Source of the DNA: Anaeramoeba ignava
Taxonomy: Eukaryota > Metamonada > Anaeramoebidae
Length of the DNA stretch: 64,000 nucleotides
Direction: 5' to 3'
NCBI GenBank assembly: GCA_028826165.1
Contig: JAPDFW010000057.1
Span: forward strand, 310,001 to 374,000
Positions 10,365 to 20,981 of the stretch are shown here, piece by piece. A model generated the notes under the pieces. It saw only the letters and a list, made by a program, of their open reading frames with translations. It did not search any database and was not told where the DNA came from. Each line of letters starts with the position of its first letter. Positions within the stretch are counted from its first letter, which is position 1. The translations under genes were made by a program, and so were the position numbers.

Positions 10365-13119
10365 TCACATTCCAAACCAAGAAAATTTTCCATTTGGATT
10401 ATGAATTTGAGTTTGAGAAGGAGAAATAACAGCCCATTCATACCAAACATGAGATTGACGTGAAGTTCTCCAGATATTAAGAACTAAAGGGTTATTTTGG
10501 TCAACAAAAACGGGAGTTTTAATAGGGAAAAATATAGGGAACCAAGAAAAAAGACCAGGAGTTCTTGAATCAGGATTTGTAGAAATATAAATATCACCAA
10601 AAAGTTTAGCATCAAAATAACCGCAAAATCCATGAATTATTTCGCTTTCAAGAAATTGATATTGAATCACTATATTTCTCCAGTTGTGTGAGTTGTTTTT
10701 TTGGATTTTTTCTGGTGGTAATGGATGTGTGAATTTGAAACACGGTTGTAAATCTGCTACTTGATTGAATCGTGATGTTTTTACTATGTATTGTGTTTCG
10801 AATGATGAATCTTTATCATATGATTTTAATTCTCCAAAGAAATTTACTGCTGTGCATGGTGCAATATATGATGTATATTCACTTGGAATACTAATTCCAT
10901 CTTCTCTTAAAAATCTTTGAGCTCCATCAAGACTTTTTATATTTAATTTTATAAATAATTTTATTAATAATTTTATATTTAATTTTATATTTAATTTTAT
11001 AAATAATTTTATTAATAATTTTATATTTAATTTTATATTTAATTTTATATTTAATTTTATATTTAAATTTATAAATAATTTTATAAATAATTTTATAAAT
11101 AATTTTATAAATAATTTTATAAATAATTTTATAAATAATTTAATAAATAATTTTATAAATAATTTTATAAATAATTTTATATTTAAATTGTTTTAAATCT
11201 TATATTTAAATTGTTTTAAATTTTATATTTAGTTTTAAATCTTATATTTAAATTGTTTTAAATTTTATAAATAATTTTATAAATAATTTTATATTTAGTT
11301 TTTAAATCTTATATTTAAATTGTTTTAAATTTTATAATTAAATTGTTTTAAAGTTTATATTTAGTTTTAAATCTTATATTTAGTTTTAAATCTTATATTT
11401 AGTTTTAAATCTTTATATTTAGTTTTAAATCTTATATTTAAATTGTTTTAAATTTTACCATTCAGGAGATAATTCATTATCACCAAAAGATCCAAGAAGT
11501 TCACTAACCAAAATATCAGCTTTTTCAGGAGCATTCCAAAATCTCATATCAGTTTCAACGATAGTAACTTTAGAATTTTGTTCCCAATTTCTTTTTTTCA
11601 AAGTAATAACAGCTTGAGGGTTTTTTTCAATTGCATAAAGTTTTGCTTTACAAGCAGCTCTAAAAGAAGCTCTAAGAGAAGCTTGAACAAGAGGTCCTCT
11701 TCCAGCTCCAACAACCATAATAACAAATTCTCGAGGATTATCTTCATTTTTGCTTTTCAAAAACTTTAACGCTTCATAAACTGCTTCTTCATATTGCAAA
11801 TATTTAGTCTCATCATCTTCAAATAATGAATATGTTTGATTGTCTAAGTTTTCCATTAAAGGTTGAAGTGGTAATTGAACATTGTCTTGAAAAGATTCTT
11901 CCATTTTCTCAACTTCGGATAATGGTGGTAAACAGGAATAAAGAGTTCGAAGAAAAGTTAGATAGGAATTATCAAAATATGAAGGAGGATCTGGAAGCGG
12001 TTTTTGTTTTTGATTTTGATTTTGATTTTGATTTTGATTTTTTTCATTTGAATTTTCATTTTTGTTTTTTTCATTTGAATTTTCATTTGAATTTTCATTT
12101 TCATCTAAATTTAATTTCTCTAAATTTGCTTTTGCCAAATTCTCCAAATTTTCTAATATAGTTTCTCCATTTTCACGAATAATCATCGTTGATTTTTTCC
12201 TCATGAATTGCTGAATTATCCCTTGAGTTCGAAGAGGCAAAGAAATTTCTTCATCAGAATTTTTAGCAAAAATACTTGTTGGCAAAATTAAATATTTCAC
12301 TGGTTCAAACATGAATTTTTGGATCAAATTCTGAGGAACTTTAGTATGAGTGAGTTCTAAAGCAATCACTAATTTAGTTGGATAACCACATAGCTGGCGA
12401 ATTTGATTCCATGCTTGATACTCGCGATATTCACTTATTTCAGTTTCTTTCATTGATGTTATTGGAATGTGAATTGCAATTTCTCCAGTGAAATCATTAA
12501 TTGCATGATTGATCATTTTGGAATAATTTGCATTCATGATTCGTTGATTTTCATCTGATTTAAAATATGGTTTTGGAATAAAAATACTTGTGATTCCTAA
12601 ATACTTTGCCCAGTGAATCTCAGTGTAGAATTTGTTTTCAATATCGATAAATTGATCTTGAATTTCAAGCATTTGATTTTGATTTCCAATAGATTTTTGA
12701 TTTTGATTTTGATTTTGATTTTGATTTTGATTTTGATTTTGATTTTGATTTTGATTTTGATTTTCATTTTGATTTTCTTTTAAATTTTCATTTTGATTTT
12801 CATTTGAATTTTCTTTTGAATTTTCTTTTGAATTTTCATTTGAATTTTCATTTGAATTTTCATTTGAATTTTCATTTGAATTTTCTTTTGAATTTTCTTT
12901 TGAATTTTCTTTTGAATCATCTGCAAATATTTCCGTTACTTTTCCCGAAACTAAATTTGTCCATTCTCTTGCCTTTAAATGCGTATTATTTTGGCTTAAA
13001 GGACCCTCAATTTCAAGAGGAACCAAAAGAAAATCAAATCCTTGTTTTTCTAAAAGTTCACTTATTTCTGAAAACAAGTCTGTGATTTTTATTGGTTCCA
13101 AACCATAGAAACAGGACAT
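10365..13119 (-). CDS. PRMT5: Type II protein arginine methyltransferase PRMT5
   Basis: Two exons, 11459..13119 and 10365..10932. The codon TG|T joined across the intron gives the Cys of SPECLDGAQRFL. About 742 residues, longer than the roughly 640 of animal PRMT5. The N-terminal TIM-barrel region is recognisable (ITSIFIPKPYF, LVIALELTHTKV). The catalytic Rossmann part has VGAGRGPLVQASLRA (SAM motif I), YAIEKNP, and SELLGSFGDNELSPE with the double-Glu catalytic pair. The Phe that in PRMT5 allows symmetric dimethylation is kept (TYSLFEDD). The C-terminal beta barrel has HGFCGYFDAKLF, GLFSWFPIFFPIK and VWYEWAV. Extra length comes from two Asn/Glu/Gln/Lys-rich insertions, at about residues 70-145 and 340-380. 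It methylates spliceosomal and histone arginines in other eukaryotes; no WD-repeat partner (MEP50) is recognised nearby. Confidence 0.96.
10933..11458 (-). repeat. PRMT5 intron, TATAAATAATTT array
   Basis: 526 nt of (ATAAATAATTTT)n passing into TTTAGTTTTAAATCTTATA units. Sense-strand borders are TG|GTAAAATT and AAAAAG|TCTTGA. It is the one satellite intron here with noticeable G on the sense strand. Confidence 0.8.
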
Positions 13120-13294
13120 AAGATATTAAAAAAAAAAGTAAAGAAGAAGAAAATAGAAAAATGAAAAAAAAATATTAAAAAAAAATTTTTTTTCTTTTTT
13201 TCATTTTTTCATTTTTTAATTTAAATTTTTAATTTAAATTTTTATTTTAATTTTAATTTCTTTTAAATTATTTTTTTTAAATCATTTTTATATA
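13120..13294. promoter_or_regulatory. Divergent promoter (PRMT5 / SOSS-B copy 1)
   Basis: Contains AAAAATGAAAAAAAAA toward PRMT5 and TTTTTTTCATTTTTTCATTT toward SOSS-B. From about 13235 the sequence is shared, inverted, with the upstream flank of SOSS-B copy 2. The CAT-containing tract lies outside the shared part. Confidence 0.5.
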
Positions 13295-13848
13295 ATGAAA
13301 TCTTCTAAAAATGAAAATTTAACAATCAAAATTAAAGATCTTCAACCAAAACTTCGAAATATTACAAGTACTTTTATTGTTTTAGAAAAGAGAAAAACCT
13401 TCCAAACACAACATAGTCAAACATTATCAACCTTTCTTGTTGCAGATGAAACAGCAGCAATACAATTTACAATATGGGATTATGATTGTTCATATATTAA
13501 AGAAGGAGATATTTTATTTTTAACAGGAGGTTACACTTTTTTATATAAAGACCAACTTGTTTTATATACAAGTAAATATGGAAGTGTTTCAAGAATTGGT
13601 GAGTTTACAATGGTTTATGTTGAAAACAATATGAGTGAATATCGTTGGAATTCTGATCAAAATGGAAAATGGGTAAAAAAAATTTTTTTTAAAAAATTGT
13701 TTTCCTTTTTTTCAAAAATTAATTTGTTTATTTTCTTCTTTATTTTTATTAGGTTTCAACTCCTCCTAATCAAATAAATTAATTATTAAAATATTTTTTT
13801 TTCAAATTATATGTTGTTTTTTTGATATTATATTATTTAGAAAAAGAA
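13235..13848. repeat. Inverted-repeat arm 1 (SOSS-B copy 1 and flanks)
   Basis: About 610 bp including the whole SOSS-B copy 1, its intron, and the 3' flank up to GATATTATATTATTTAGAAA. It reappears in reverse complement at about 15652..16262. The arms flank GT61 copy A. Boundaries are my visual estimate. Confidence 0.75.
13295..13782 (+). CDS. SOSS complex subunit B-like ssDNA-binding protein, copy 1
   Basis: Exons 13295..13672 and 13753..13782 give 135 residues. It is a single OB fold of the SOSS-B/NABP (hSSB1) type: KDLQPKLRNI, FIVLEKRK, VADETAAIQFTIWD, GDILFLTGGYTFLYKDQLVLYT and IGEFTMVYVENN follow the family in order. Animal members continue with a long Pro/Gly-rich tail; here the protein stops right after the OB fold (VSTPPNQIN). 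SOSS-B binds single-stranded DNA at breaks and also associates with Integrator. It differs from copies 2 and 3 by two residues in the shared part (Ser at NITST versus Ile, and MVYV versus MIYV). It is the only copy with the upstream CAT/T-rich tract, so it is probably the original, expressed gene. Confidence 0.88.
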
Positions 13849-13880
13849 AAAAAAATAAAAAGAATTTGGAATAATATTTA

Positions 13881-15449
13881 TTAATGATAATTTTCTTTAA
13901 GTGCAGTATTTAATATTTCTTCTAAATGATCTAAATTAATTATTAAATCATTTCCACTTTCTTCTGCATAATCTAACCAATATTCATTTCCAGTTATATG
14001 TGATATCCAATAAAACATTGAAAGATCTCCAAAAAATTGTTTTCCTTGAAATTCAATAATAATTGGATGAGATGAAGTAAATAATAAATTATAAAAAGCT
14101 CCTCCATGTGATCCAATTATAACTTTAGCTTTGGAGAAATATTCAACTAATTCTTTTAAATTTTCATGTTCTTTATGTGAAAAAATTTTGAATTTATTTC
14201 CAAATCTTTTTCTTAAATAATTTTCAACTTCTTCATTATTTATAACATTTCTTCCATTATAATTATTAACTCTTGGTAAATAAATAATATTTTCTTGTTG
14301 ATAATTTGGAATTTCTTCATTTGATTTGATTTTTAATATATTTTTAACTAAAAATGTTTTTATTTCTTGAAATTTTCTTGGATGAATAAATGGAATATTG
14401 CAAATTATTAATAATTTATCAATTTTATAAGTAATTGAAGGATCATAAACTTCAAGTTTAACATTAAAATCTTCTTTAACAAAATTTAATAATTTATAAG
14501 GAATTTCTTGCATATTTGAATCAACAAGAAGAGTCCATCCTTTATCTTTGATAAAAGGTCTTATTCTTATTAATGATCCTAATACTCTATCAATCCAATG
14601 TTGAAAAGCAGTTGAATGTTCAGCAATAGCTAATACAACTTTTTCCATATATTTGATATTATTTGAATTTGGTATTTCGAAATCTTTAATTTTAAAACCA
14701 TAAGGAGTGCAATTAGGAAATGATTGAAAAGAATAATCTTTGAAATAAGTTATATTTCCAAGTGAATTTATAGATGAATTGAAAACCATTTGTTCTTTTT
14801 CTTTATCAAAAATTTGTTCATATCTCTTTTGATGAAAATCATTTACAAATCTTTTAAATGCTTTATTATTTAGGAAATGAGGTAAATTTAAAGCAAAAGA
14901 ACCATAAAAAAATTGATATTTGATTTGATTTTGTGAAATGAATTGTTTTTGATATTTTAATGATTTATTATAATTTGGATAATCAATAAATCTAATAGAT
15001 TCATTATCATAAAATGAATAAGGATCTTCATAATTAATTAAATCAAAATCAAAATCAAAAATAAAATGAAGTATTTGAAGTTGAACTATTCAATGATTTA
15101 TTTTCATTTTTTAATTCTTTAATTTCTTTTTCAATTCCAAAAATTGAATTTTGAACATGAATAAATTCTTTTATAGTAATTTCTTTGGTTTTATTCTTTT
15201 CTAATTTTGGGAATTCATCTAAAATTTATTTAATTATTTATTATTAAATTTTTTATTAAATTTTTTAATTTAAATTTATTTTTCAATTTTAATTTTACAT
15301 TGAGTATCATTTATTAAAAAATTGAAAAGATAAAAAGTAATAAAAAAGCTAATTAATATTAATATTGATATTAATATTAATAATAAAATAAAACATTTAT
15401 TTTGAAATGTTCTTTTTGGATAATTTGCTTCTTTTGGATTATCTTCCAT
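13881..15449 (-). CDS. GT61-family glycosyltransferase, copy A, one-base insertion
   Basis: Exons 15299..15449 and 13881..15218. Exon 1 encodes a type II membrane anchor ([19 protein letters not shown]). Exon 2 carries the GT61 core: QHWIDRVLGSLIRIRPF, IIYLPRVNNYNGRNVINNEE and the family signature IIGSHGGAFYNLLF. GT61 enzymes (plant XylT, animal EOGT and relatives) add sugars to N-glycans, proteins or polysaccharides in the secretory pathway. Compared with copies B and C, the A-run at 15057..15061 has five instead of four A, which shifts the frame about 55 codons into exon 2 (total coding length 3n+1). From there to the stop the copy is open. So this copy is broken near its stem region, or the run is miscalled. 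Confidence 0.78.
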
Positions 15450-15651
15450 TTATAAAATAAAAAATAAATGAAAGGAAAAAAAGTGAAAAGAAAAATTTTT
15501 TTTAAAATGAAAAATTTTTTCTTTTATTCTCTTTAATAATTTTGTTATTTATATTTGACACTTTTATTTATTCAATTTTTAAATAATAATTTTTAAATAA
15601 ATTTTTTTTTTTAATTTAAATTTTAATTTAAAAAATAAAATAAGATTTATT

Positions 15652-16262
15652 ATTTTTCTAAATAATATAATATCAAAAAAAACAACATATAATTTGAAAA
15701 AAAAATATTTTAATAATCAATTTATTTGATTAGGAGGAGTTGAAACCTAATAAAAATAAAGAAGAAAATAAACAAATTAATTTTTGAAAAAAAGGAAAAC
15801 AATTTTTTAAAAAATTTTTTTTACCCATTTTCCATTTTGATCAGAATTCCAACGATATTCACTCATATTGTTTTCAACATAAATCATTGTAAACTCACCA
15901 ATTCTTGAAACACTTCCATATTTACTTGTATATAAAACAAGTTGGTCTTTATATAAAAAAGTATAACCTCCTGTTAAAAATAAAATATCTCCTTCTTTAA
16001 TATATGAACAATCATAATCCCATATTGTAAATTGTATTGCTGCTGTTTCATCTGCAACAAGAAAGGTTGATAATGTTTGACTATGTTGTGTTTGGAAGGT
16101 TTTTCTCTTTTCTAAAACAATAAAAGTGATTGTAATATTTCTAAGTTTTGGTTGAAGATCTTTAATTTTGATTGTTAAATTTTCATTTTTAGAAGATTTC
16201 ATTATATAAAAATAATTTAAAAAAAATAATTTAAAAGAAATTAAAATTAAAAAATAAAAATT
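15652..16262. repeat. Inverted-repeat arm 2 (SOSS-B copy 2 and flanks)
   Basis: Reverse complement of 13235..13848, covering SOSS-B copy 2 and both flanks at near identity. Confidence 0.75.
15717..16202 (-). CDS. SOSS-B-like ssDNA-binding protein, copy 2
   Basis: Exons 15825..16202 and 15717..15746, intact, 135 residues with the same OB fold as copy 1 and the same intron position. The stop is TGA rather than TAA. It lies head to head with GT34-like copy 1; the 134-bp gap has the CAT/T-rich tract only in the orientation of the glycosyltransferase. The duplication seems to have left this copy without its own upstream tract, so expression is doubtful. Confidence 0.85.
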
Positions 16263-16336
16263 AAAATAAAAAATTAAATAAAAAAATTTAAATAAAAAAA
16301 TTTCATTTTTTTTCTTCTTCTTTTTTTAAATAAAAA

Positions 16337-17350
16337 ATGAAAGTTAAAGAAATCCAAAATAACAATGAATTCCAATTAAAATTTAATCGCAAAACAACAT
16401 ATACACTTATTTTCATTTTTTTTATTTTATCATTTACATTTTTTTTACTTTTAAAATCAACTCAAAATAAGAATGAAAATGAAAATCAAAATGAAAATCA
16501 AAATGAAAAGGAAAAGGAAATTAAAAATAAAAAACAAAATTGGGATTTAAAAAAAGAAAAAATATGTATTTTAATGGTTGATGATCGAACTTTAGGAAAG
16601 AATTTTGATTTTTCATCAAACAAACAAATTCCTTTTTTTCATACATCAATTTTTGCAAATTCTTTCTATTCAAAATATCATGGATATGATTTCTACAGAA
16701 TAGATTCCAACAATAAAATCAATGATTCGAGGAAATTACTAAATTTATTTCAAGAGCATCCAACCAAACAAAGAACAAGTTATTGGAATAAATTAAAGAT
16801 AATTTGTCTTATGATGAATTATTATGATTATGAAATTATTTTATATTTAGATAGTGATGCTGTTTTTTTTGATTTTGAAAAAACAATCGAAGATTTTATT
16901 GTGGAAAATGTTAATTATTCAGAAAATATCTCTTTGATATTAACCAAAGATCTTGAAATCTCACTTGATTATGTAAATACAGGAGTACTTATATTTATCA
17001 ACAATGATTTCTCAAAGAAAATGATACTTGATTGGTATAACCTTCCTATAACAAATCCTGGTTTCGAATTTTCGCTAAATGTTGGATCATCAGAGCAGCC
17101 TGCAATGGGAGAATATATGTACAAAACTGAACCTTGGGAATCACACATTCATATTCTTCCTCTTAATACAACAAATGGTCCTGATGGTGAATTTATTAGA
17201 CATTTTTGGGGTGCAGTTCCTTGGGAAGAAAGAAATGATCAAATATTCCAAATTTTTATTAATTATTCTTATCATTTTCATAATTTTCTTGAACAAATTC
17301 AATCTCAAAATTTTTCATCTCAAATTTCTAAATTTATTGATAATTCTTAA
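16337..17350 (+). CDS. GT34-like type II membrane glycosyltransferase, copy 1
   Basis: 337 residues, single exon. A short cytosolic N-terminus precedes a membrane anchor at about residues 21-40 (YTLIFIFFILSFTFFLLL), then an Asn/Glu/Lys stem at 41-72. The catalytic domain has ICILMVDDRT, the metal-binding LYLDSDAVFF (DSD at 172-174), VNTGVLIFINNDF at about 213-225, SSEQPAMGEYM near 251-261 and RHFWGAVPWEE near 288-298. This order (DxD, NTG, EQ, HFxG) is that of GT34 galactosyl/xylosyltransferases, so a Golgi alpha-glycosyltransferase is likely; donor and acceptor are unknown. It shares its 3' junction with GT61 copy B, with which it converges at a 97-bp spacing. A more distant GT-A family is possible. 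Confidence 0.72.
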   Translation: MKVKEIQNNNEFQLKFNRKTTYTLIFIFFILSFTFFLLLKSTQNKNENENQNENQNEKEKEIKNKKQNWDLKKEKICILMVDDRTLGKNFDFSSNKQIPFFHTSIFANSFYSKYHGYDFYRIDSNNKINDSRKLLNLFQEHPTKQRTSYWNKLKIICLMMNYYDYEIILYLDSDAVFFDFEKTIEDFIVENVNYSENISLILTKDLEISLDYVNTGVLIFINNDFSKKMILDWYNLPITNPGFEFSLNVGSSEQPAMGEYMYKTEPWESHIHILPLNTTNGPDGEFIRHFWGAVPWEERNDQIFQIFINYSYHFHNFLEQIQSQNFSSQISKFIDNS

Positions 17351-17447
17351 ATTGAAAAAGAATAAATTTTCATTCCACATTTTTTTTAATCATTTTCAAG
17401 AATTTTTCAATTTAAAAAAAAATAAAAAGAATTTGGAATAATATTTA

Positions 17448-19000
17448 TTAATGATAATTTTCTTTAAGTGCAGTATTTAATATTTCTTCTAAATGATCTA
17501 AATTAATAATTAAATCATTTTCACTTTCTTCTGCATAATCTAACCAATATTCATTTCCAGTTGTATGTGATATCCAATAAAACATTGAAAAATCTCCAAA
17601 AATCGTTTTCCTTGAAATTCAATAATAATTGGATGAGATGAAGCAAATAATAAATTATAAAAAGCTCCTCCATGTGATCCAATTATAACTTTAGCTTTGG
17701 AGAAATATTCAACTAATTCTTTTAAGTTTTCATGTTCTTTATGTGAAAAAATTTTGAATTTATTTCCAAATCTTTTTCTTAAATAATTTTCAACTTCTTC
17801 ATTATTTATAACATTTCTTCCATTATAATTATTAACTCTTGGTAAATAAATAATATTTTCTTGTTGATAATTTGGAATTTCTTCATTTGATTTGATTTTC
17901 AATATATTTTTAACTAAAAATGTTTTTATTTCTTGAAATTTTCTTGGATGAACAAATGGAATATTACAAATTATTAATAATTTATCAATTTTATAAGTAA
18001 TTGAAGGATCATAAACTTCAAGTTTAACATTAAAATCTTCTTTAACAAGATTTAATAATTTATAAGGAATTTCTTGCATATTTGAATCAACAAGAAGAGT
18101 CCATCCTTTATCTTTGATAAAAGGTCTTATTCTTATTAATGATCCTAATACTCTATCAATCCAATGTTGAAAAGCAGTTGAATGTTCAGCAATAGCTAAT
18201 ACAACTTTTTCCATATATTTGATATTATTTGAATTTGGTATTTCGAAATCTTTAATTTTCAAACCATAAGGAGTGCAATTAGGAAATGATTGAAAAGAAT
18301 AATTTTTGAAATAAGTTATATTTCCAAGTGAATTTATAGATGAATTGAAAACCATTTGTTCTTTTTCTTTATCAAAAATTTGTTCATATCTTGTTTGATG
18401 AAAATCATTTACAAATCTTTTAAATGCTTTATTATTTAGGAAATGAGGTAAATTTAAAGCAAAAGAACCATAAAAAAATTGATATTTGATTTGATTTTGT
18501 GAAATGAATTGTTTTTGATATTTTAATGATTTATTATAATTTGGATAATCAATAAATCTAATAGATTCATTATCATAAAATGAATAAGGATCTTCATAAT
18601 TAATTAAATCAAAATCAAAATCAAAATAAAATGAATTATTTGAAGTTGAACTATCCAATGATTTATTTTCATTTTTTAATTCTTTAATTTCTTTTTCAAT
18701 TCCAAAAATTGAATTTTGAACATGAATAAATTCTTTTATAGTAATTTCTTTGGTTTTATTCTTTTCTAATTTTGGGAATTCATCTAAAATTTATTTATTA
18801 TTTATTTATTTTATTTTTATTAAATTTTTTAATTTTAATTTAAATTTACATTGAGTATCATTTATTAAAAAATTGAAAAGATAAAAAGTAATAAAAAAGC
18901 TAATTAATATTAATATTGATATTAATATTAATAATAAAATAAAACATTTATTTTGAAATGTTCTTTTTGGATAATTTGCTTCTTTTGGATTATCTTCCAT
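17448..19000 (-). CDS. GT61-family glycosyltransferase, copy B, frameshifted near the C-terminus
   Basis: Exons 18850..19000 and 17448..18783. Membrane anchor, stem and GT61 core are open and in frame (MEDNPKEANYPKRTF, EKVVLAIAEHSTAFQHWIDR, SHGGAFYNLLFASSHPIIIE). At about 17597-17604 this copy has one base fewer than copy A (CCAAAAATCG versus CCAAAAAATTG). This diverts translation after the FQGK motif and ends it at 17540, about 30 codons early and with some 20 altered residues, so the last ~50 residues (YWLDYAEESGND and onward) are lost. The expected stop, shared with copies A and C, is at 17448. It may retain activity if the tail is dispensable. Convergent with GT34-like copy 1. Confidence 0.8.
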
Positions 19001-19260
19001 TTATAAAATAAAAAATAAAAATAAAAAGTGAAAAGAAAAATTTTTTTTTAAAATGAAAAATTTTTTCTTTTATTCTCTTTAATAATTTTGTTATTTATAT
19101 TTGACACTTTTATTTATTCAATTTTTAAATAATATTTTTTAAATAAATTTTTTATTTTATTTAAATTTTAATTTAAAAAATAAAATAAGATTTATTATTT
19201 TTCTAAATAATATAATATCAAAAAAACAACATATAATTTGAAAAAAAAATATTTTAATAA

Positions 19261-19747
19261 TCAATTTATTTGATTAGGAGGAGTTGAAACCTAATAAAAA
19301 TAAAGAAGAAAATAAACAAATTAATTTTTGAAAAAAAGGAAAACAATTTTTTAAAAAAATTTTTTTTACCCATTTTCCATTTTGATCAGAATTCCAACGA
19401 TATTCACTCATATTGTTTTCAACATAAATCATTGTAAACTCACCAATTCTTGAAACACTTCCATATTTACTTGTATATAAAACAAGTTGGTCTTTATATA
19501 AAAAAGTGTAACCTCCTGTTAAAAATAAAATATCTCCTTCTTTAATATATGAACAATCATAATCCCATATTGTAAATTGTATTGCTGCTGTTTCATCTGC
19601 AACAAGAAAGGTTGATAATGTTTGACTATGTTGTGTTTGGAAGGTTTTTCTCTTTTCTAAAACAATAAAAGTGATTGTAATATTTCTAAGTTTTGGTTGA
19701 AGATCTTTAATTTTAATTGTTAAATTTTCATTTTTAGAAGATTTCAT
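19261..19747 (-). CDS. SOSS-B-like ssDNA-binding protein, copy 3
   Basis: Exons 19370..19747 and 19261..19290, intact, 135 residues, identical in protein to copy 2 as far as I can see. It is head to head with GT34-like copy 2, in the same arrangement as copy 2. The upstream gap again lacks the CAT/T-rich tract in this gene's orientation. Confidence 0.85.
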
Positions 19748-19869
19748 TATATAAAAATAATTTAAAAAAAATGATTTAAAAGAAATTAAAATTAAAAAAT
19801 AAAAAATTAAATTAAAAATTTAAATTAAAAAAATTTCATTTTTTTTCTTCTTCTTTTTTTAAATAAAAA

Positions 19870-20883
19870 ATGAAAGTTAAAGAAATCCGAAATAACAATG
19901 AATTCCAATTAAAATTTAATCGCAAAACAACATATGCACTTATTTTCATTTTTTTTATTTTATCATTTACATTTTTTTTACTTTTAAAATCAACTCAAAT
20001 TAAGAATGAAAATGAAAATCAAAATGAAAATCAAAATGAAAATGAAAAGGAAATTAAAAATAAAAAACAAAATTGGGATTTAAAAAAAGAAAAAATATGT
20101 ATTTTAATGGTTGATGATCGAACTTTAGGAAAGAATTTTGATTTTTCATCAAACAAACAAATTCCTTTTTTTCATACATCAATTTTTGCAAATTCTTTCT
20201 ATTCAAAATATCATGGATATGATTTCTACAGAATAGATTCCAACAATAAAATCAATGATTCGAGGAAATTACTAAATTTATTTCAAGAAGCACCAAATTT
20301 AGTTAGATTACCTCCTTGGAGTAAATTAAAGATGATTTATCTTATGATGAATTATTATGATTATGAAATTATTTTATATTTAGATAGTGATTCTGTTTTT
20401 TTTGATTTTGAAAGAACAATTGAAGATTTCATTGTGGAAAATGTTAATTATTCAGAAAATATCTCTTTGATATTAACAAGAGATAGGGATGTTGTATCTG
20501 ATTATGTAAATTCAGGAGTACTTATATTTATCAACAATGATTTCTCAAAGAAAATGATACTTGATTGGTATAATCTCCCTATAACAATTCCTGATTTCCA
20601 ATATTCAATCAACGGAGGAGCAGCAGAACAAACTCCTATGGGTCAATATATGTATAAAACTGAACCTTGGAAATCACACATTCATATTCTTCCTCTTAAT
20701 ACAACAAATGGTCCTGATGGTGAATTTATTAGACATTTTTGGGGTGCAGTTCCTTGGGAAGAAAGAAGTGATCAAATATTCCAAATTTTTATTAATTATT
20801 CTTATCATTTTCATAATTTTCTTGAACAAATTCAATCTCAAAATTTTTCATCTCAAATTTCTAAATTTATTGATAATCCTTAA
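19870..20883 (+). CDS. GT34-like type II membrane glycosyltransferase, copy 2
   Basis: 337 residues, same length and layout as copy 1: anchor at about 21-40, DSD at 172-174 (LYLDSDSVFF), VNSGVLIF, AAEQTPMGQYM and RHFWGAVPWEE. N- and C-terminal thirds are nearly identical to copy 1. Substitutions cluster around residues 140-157, 174-178, 202-215 and 240-259, beside the DxD and EQ motifs, which suggests a changed donor or acceptor preference. Catalytic motifs are kept, so it should be active. Confidence 0.72.
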   Translation: MKVKEIRNNNEFQLKFNRKTTYALIFIFFILSFTFFLLLKSTQIKNENENQNENQNENEKEIKNKKQNWDLKKEKICILMVDDRTLGKNFDFSSNKQIPFFHTSIFANSFYSKYHGYDFYRIDSNNKINDSRKLLNLFQEAPNLVRLPPWSKLKMIYLMMNYYDYEIILYLDSDSVFFDFERTIEDFIVENVNYSENISLILTRDRDVVSDYVNSGVLIFINNDFSKKMILDWYNLPITIPDFQYSINGGAAEQTPMGQYMYKTEPWKSHIHILPLNTTNGPDGEFIRHFWGAVPWEERSDQIFQIFINYSYHFHNFLEQIQSQNFSSQISKFIDNP

Positions 20884-20981
20884 ATTGAAAAAGAATAAAT
20901 TTTCATTCCACATTTTTTTCAATCATTTTCAAGAATTTTTCCAATTTAAAAAAAAATAAAAAGAATTTGGAATAATATTTA

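Larger units (their letters stand above)
13857..17424. repeat. Tandem duplication unit 1 (GT61-A, SOSS-B 2, GT34-like 1)
   Basis: A unit of about 3.55 kb starting with the AAAGAATTTGGAATAATATT flank just outside the GT61 stop. It recurs at 17425..20959, and a partial third copy (GT61 only) starts near 20960. Gene order and strands are the same in the first two units. Confidence 0.8.
17425..20959. repeat. Tandem duplication unit 2 (GT61-B, SOSS-B 3, GT34-like 2)
   Basis: Second copy of the unit, colinear with 13857..17424. Differences are mostly short indels in A/T runs and a patch of substitutions inside the glycosyltransferase at about 20286..20645. Confidence 0.8.
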
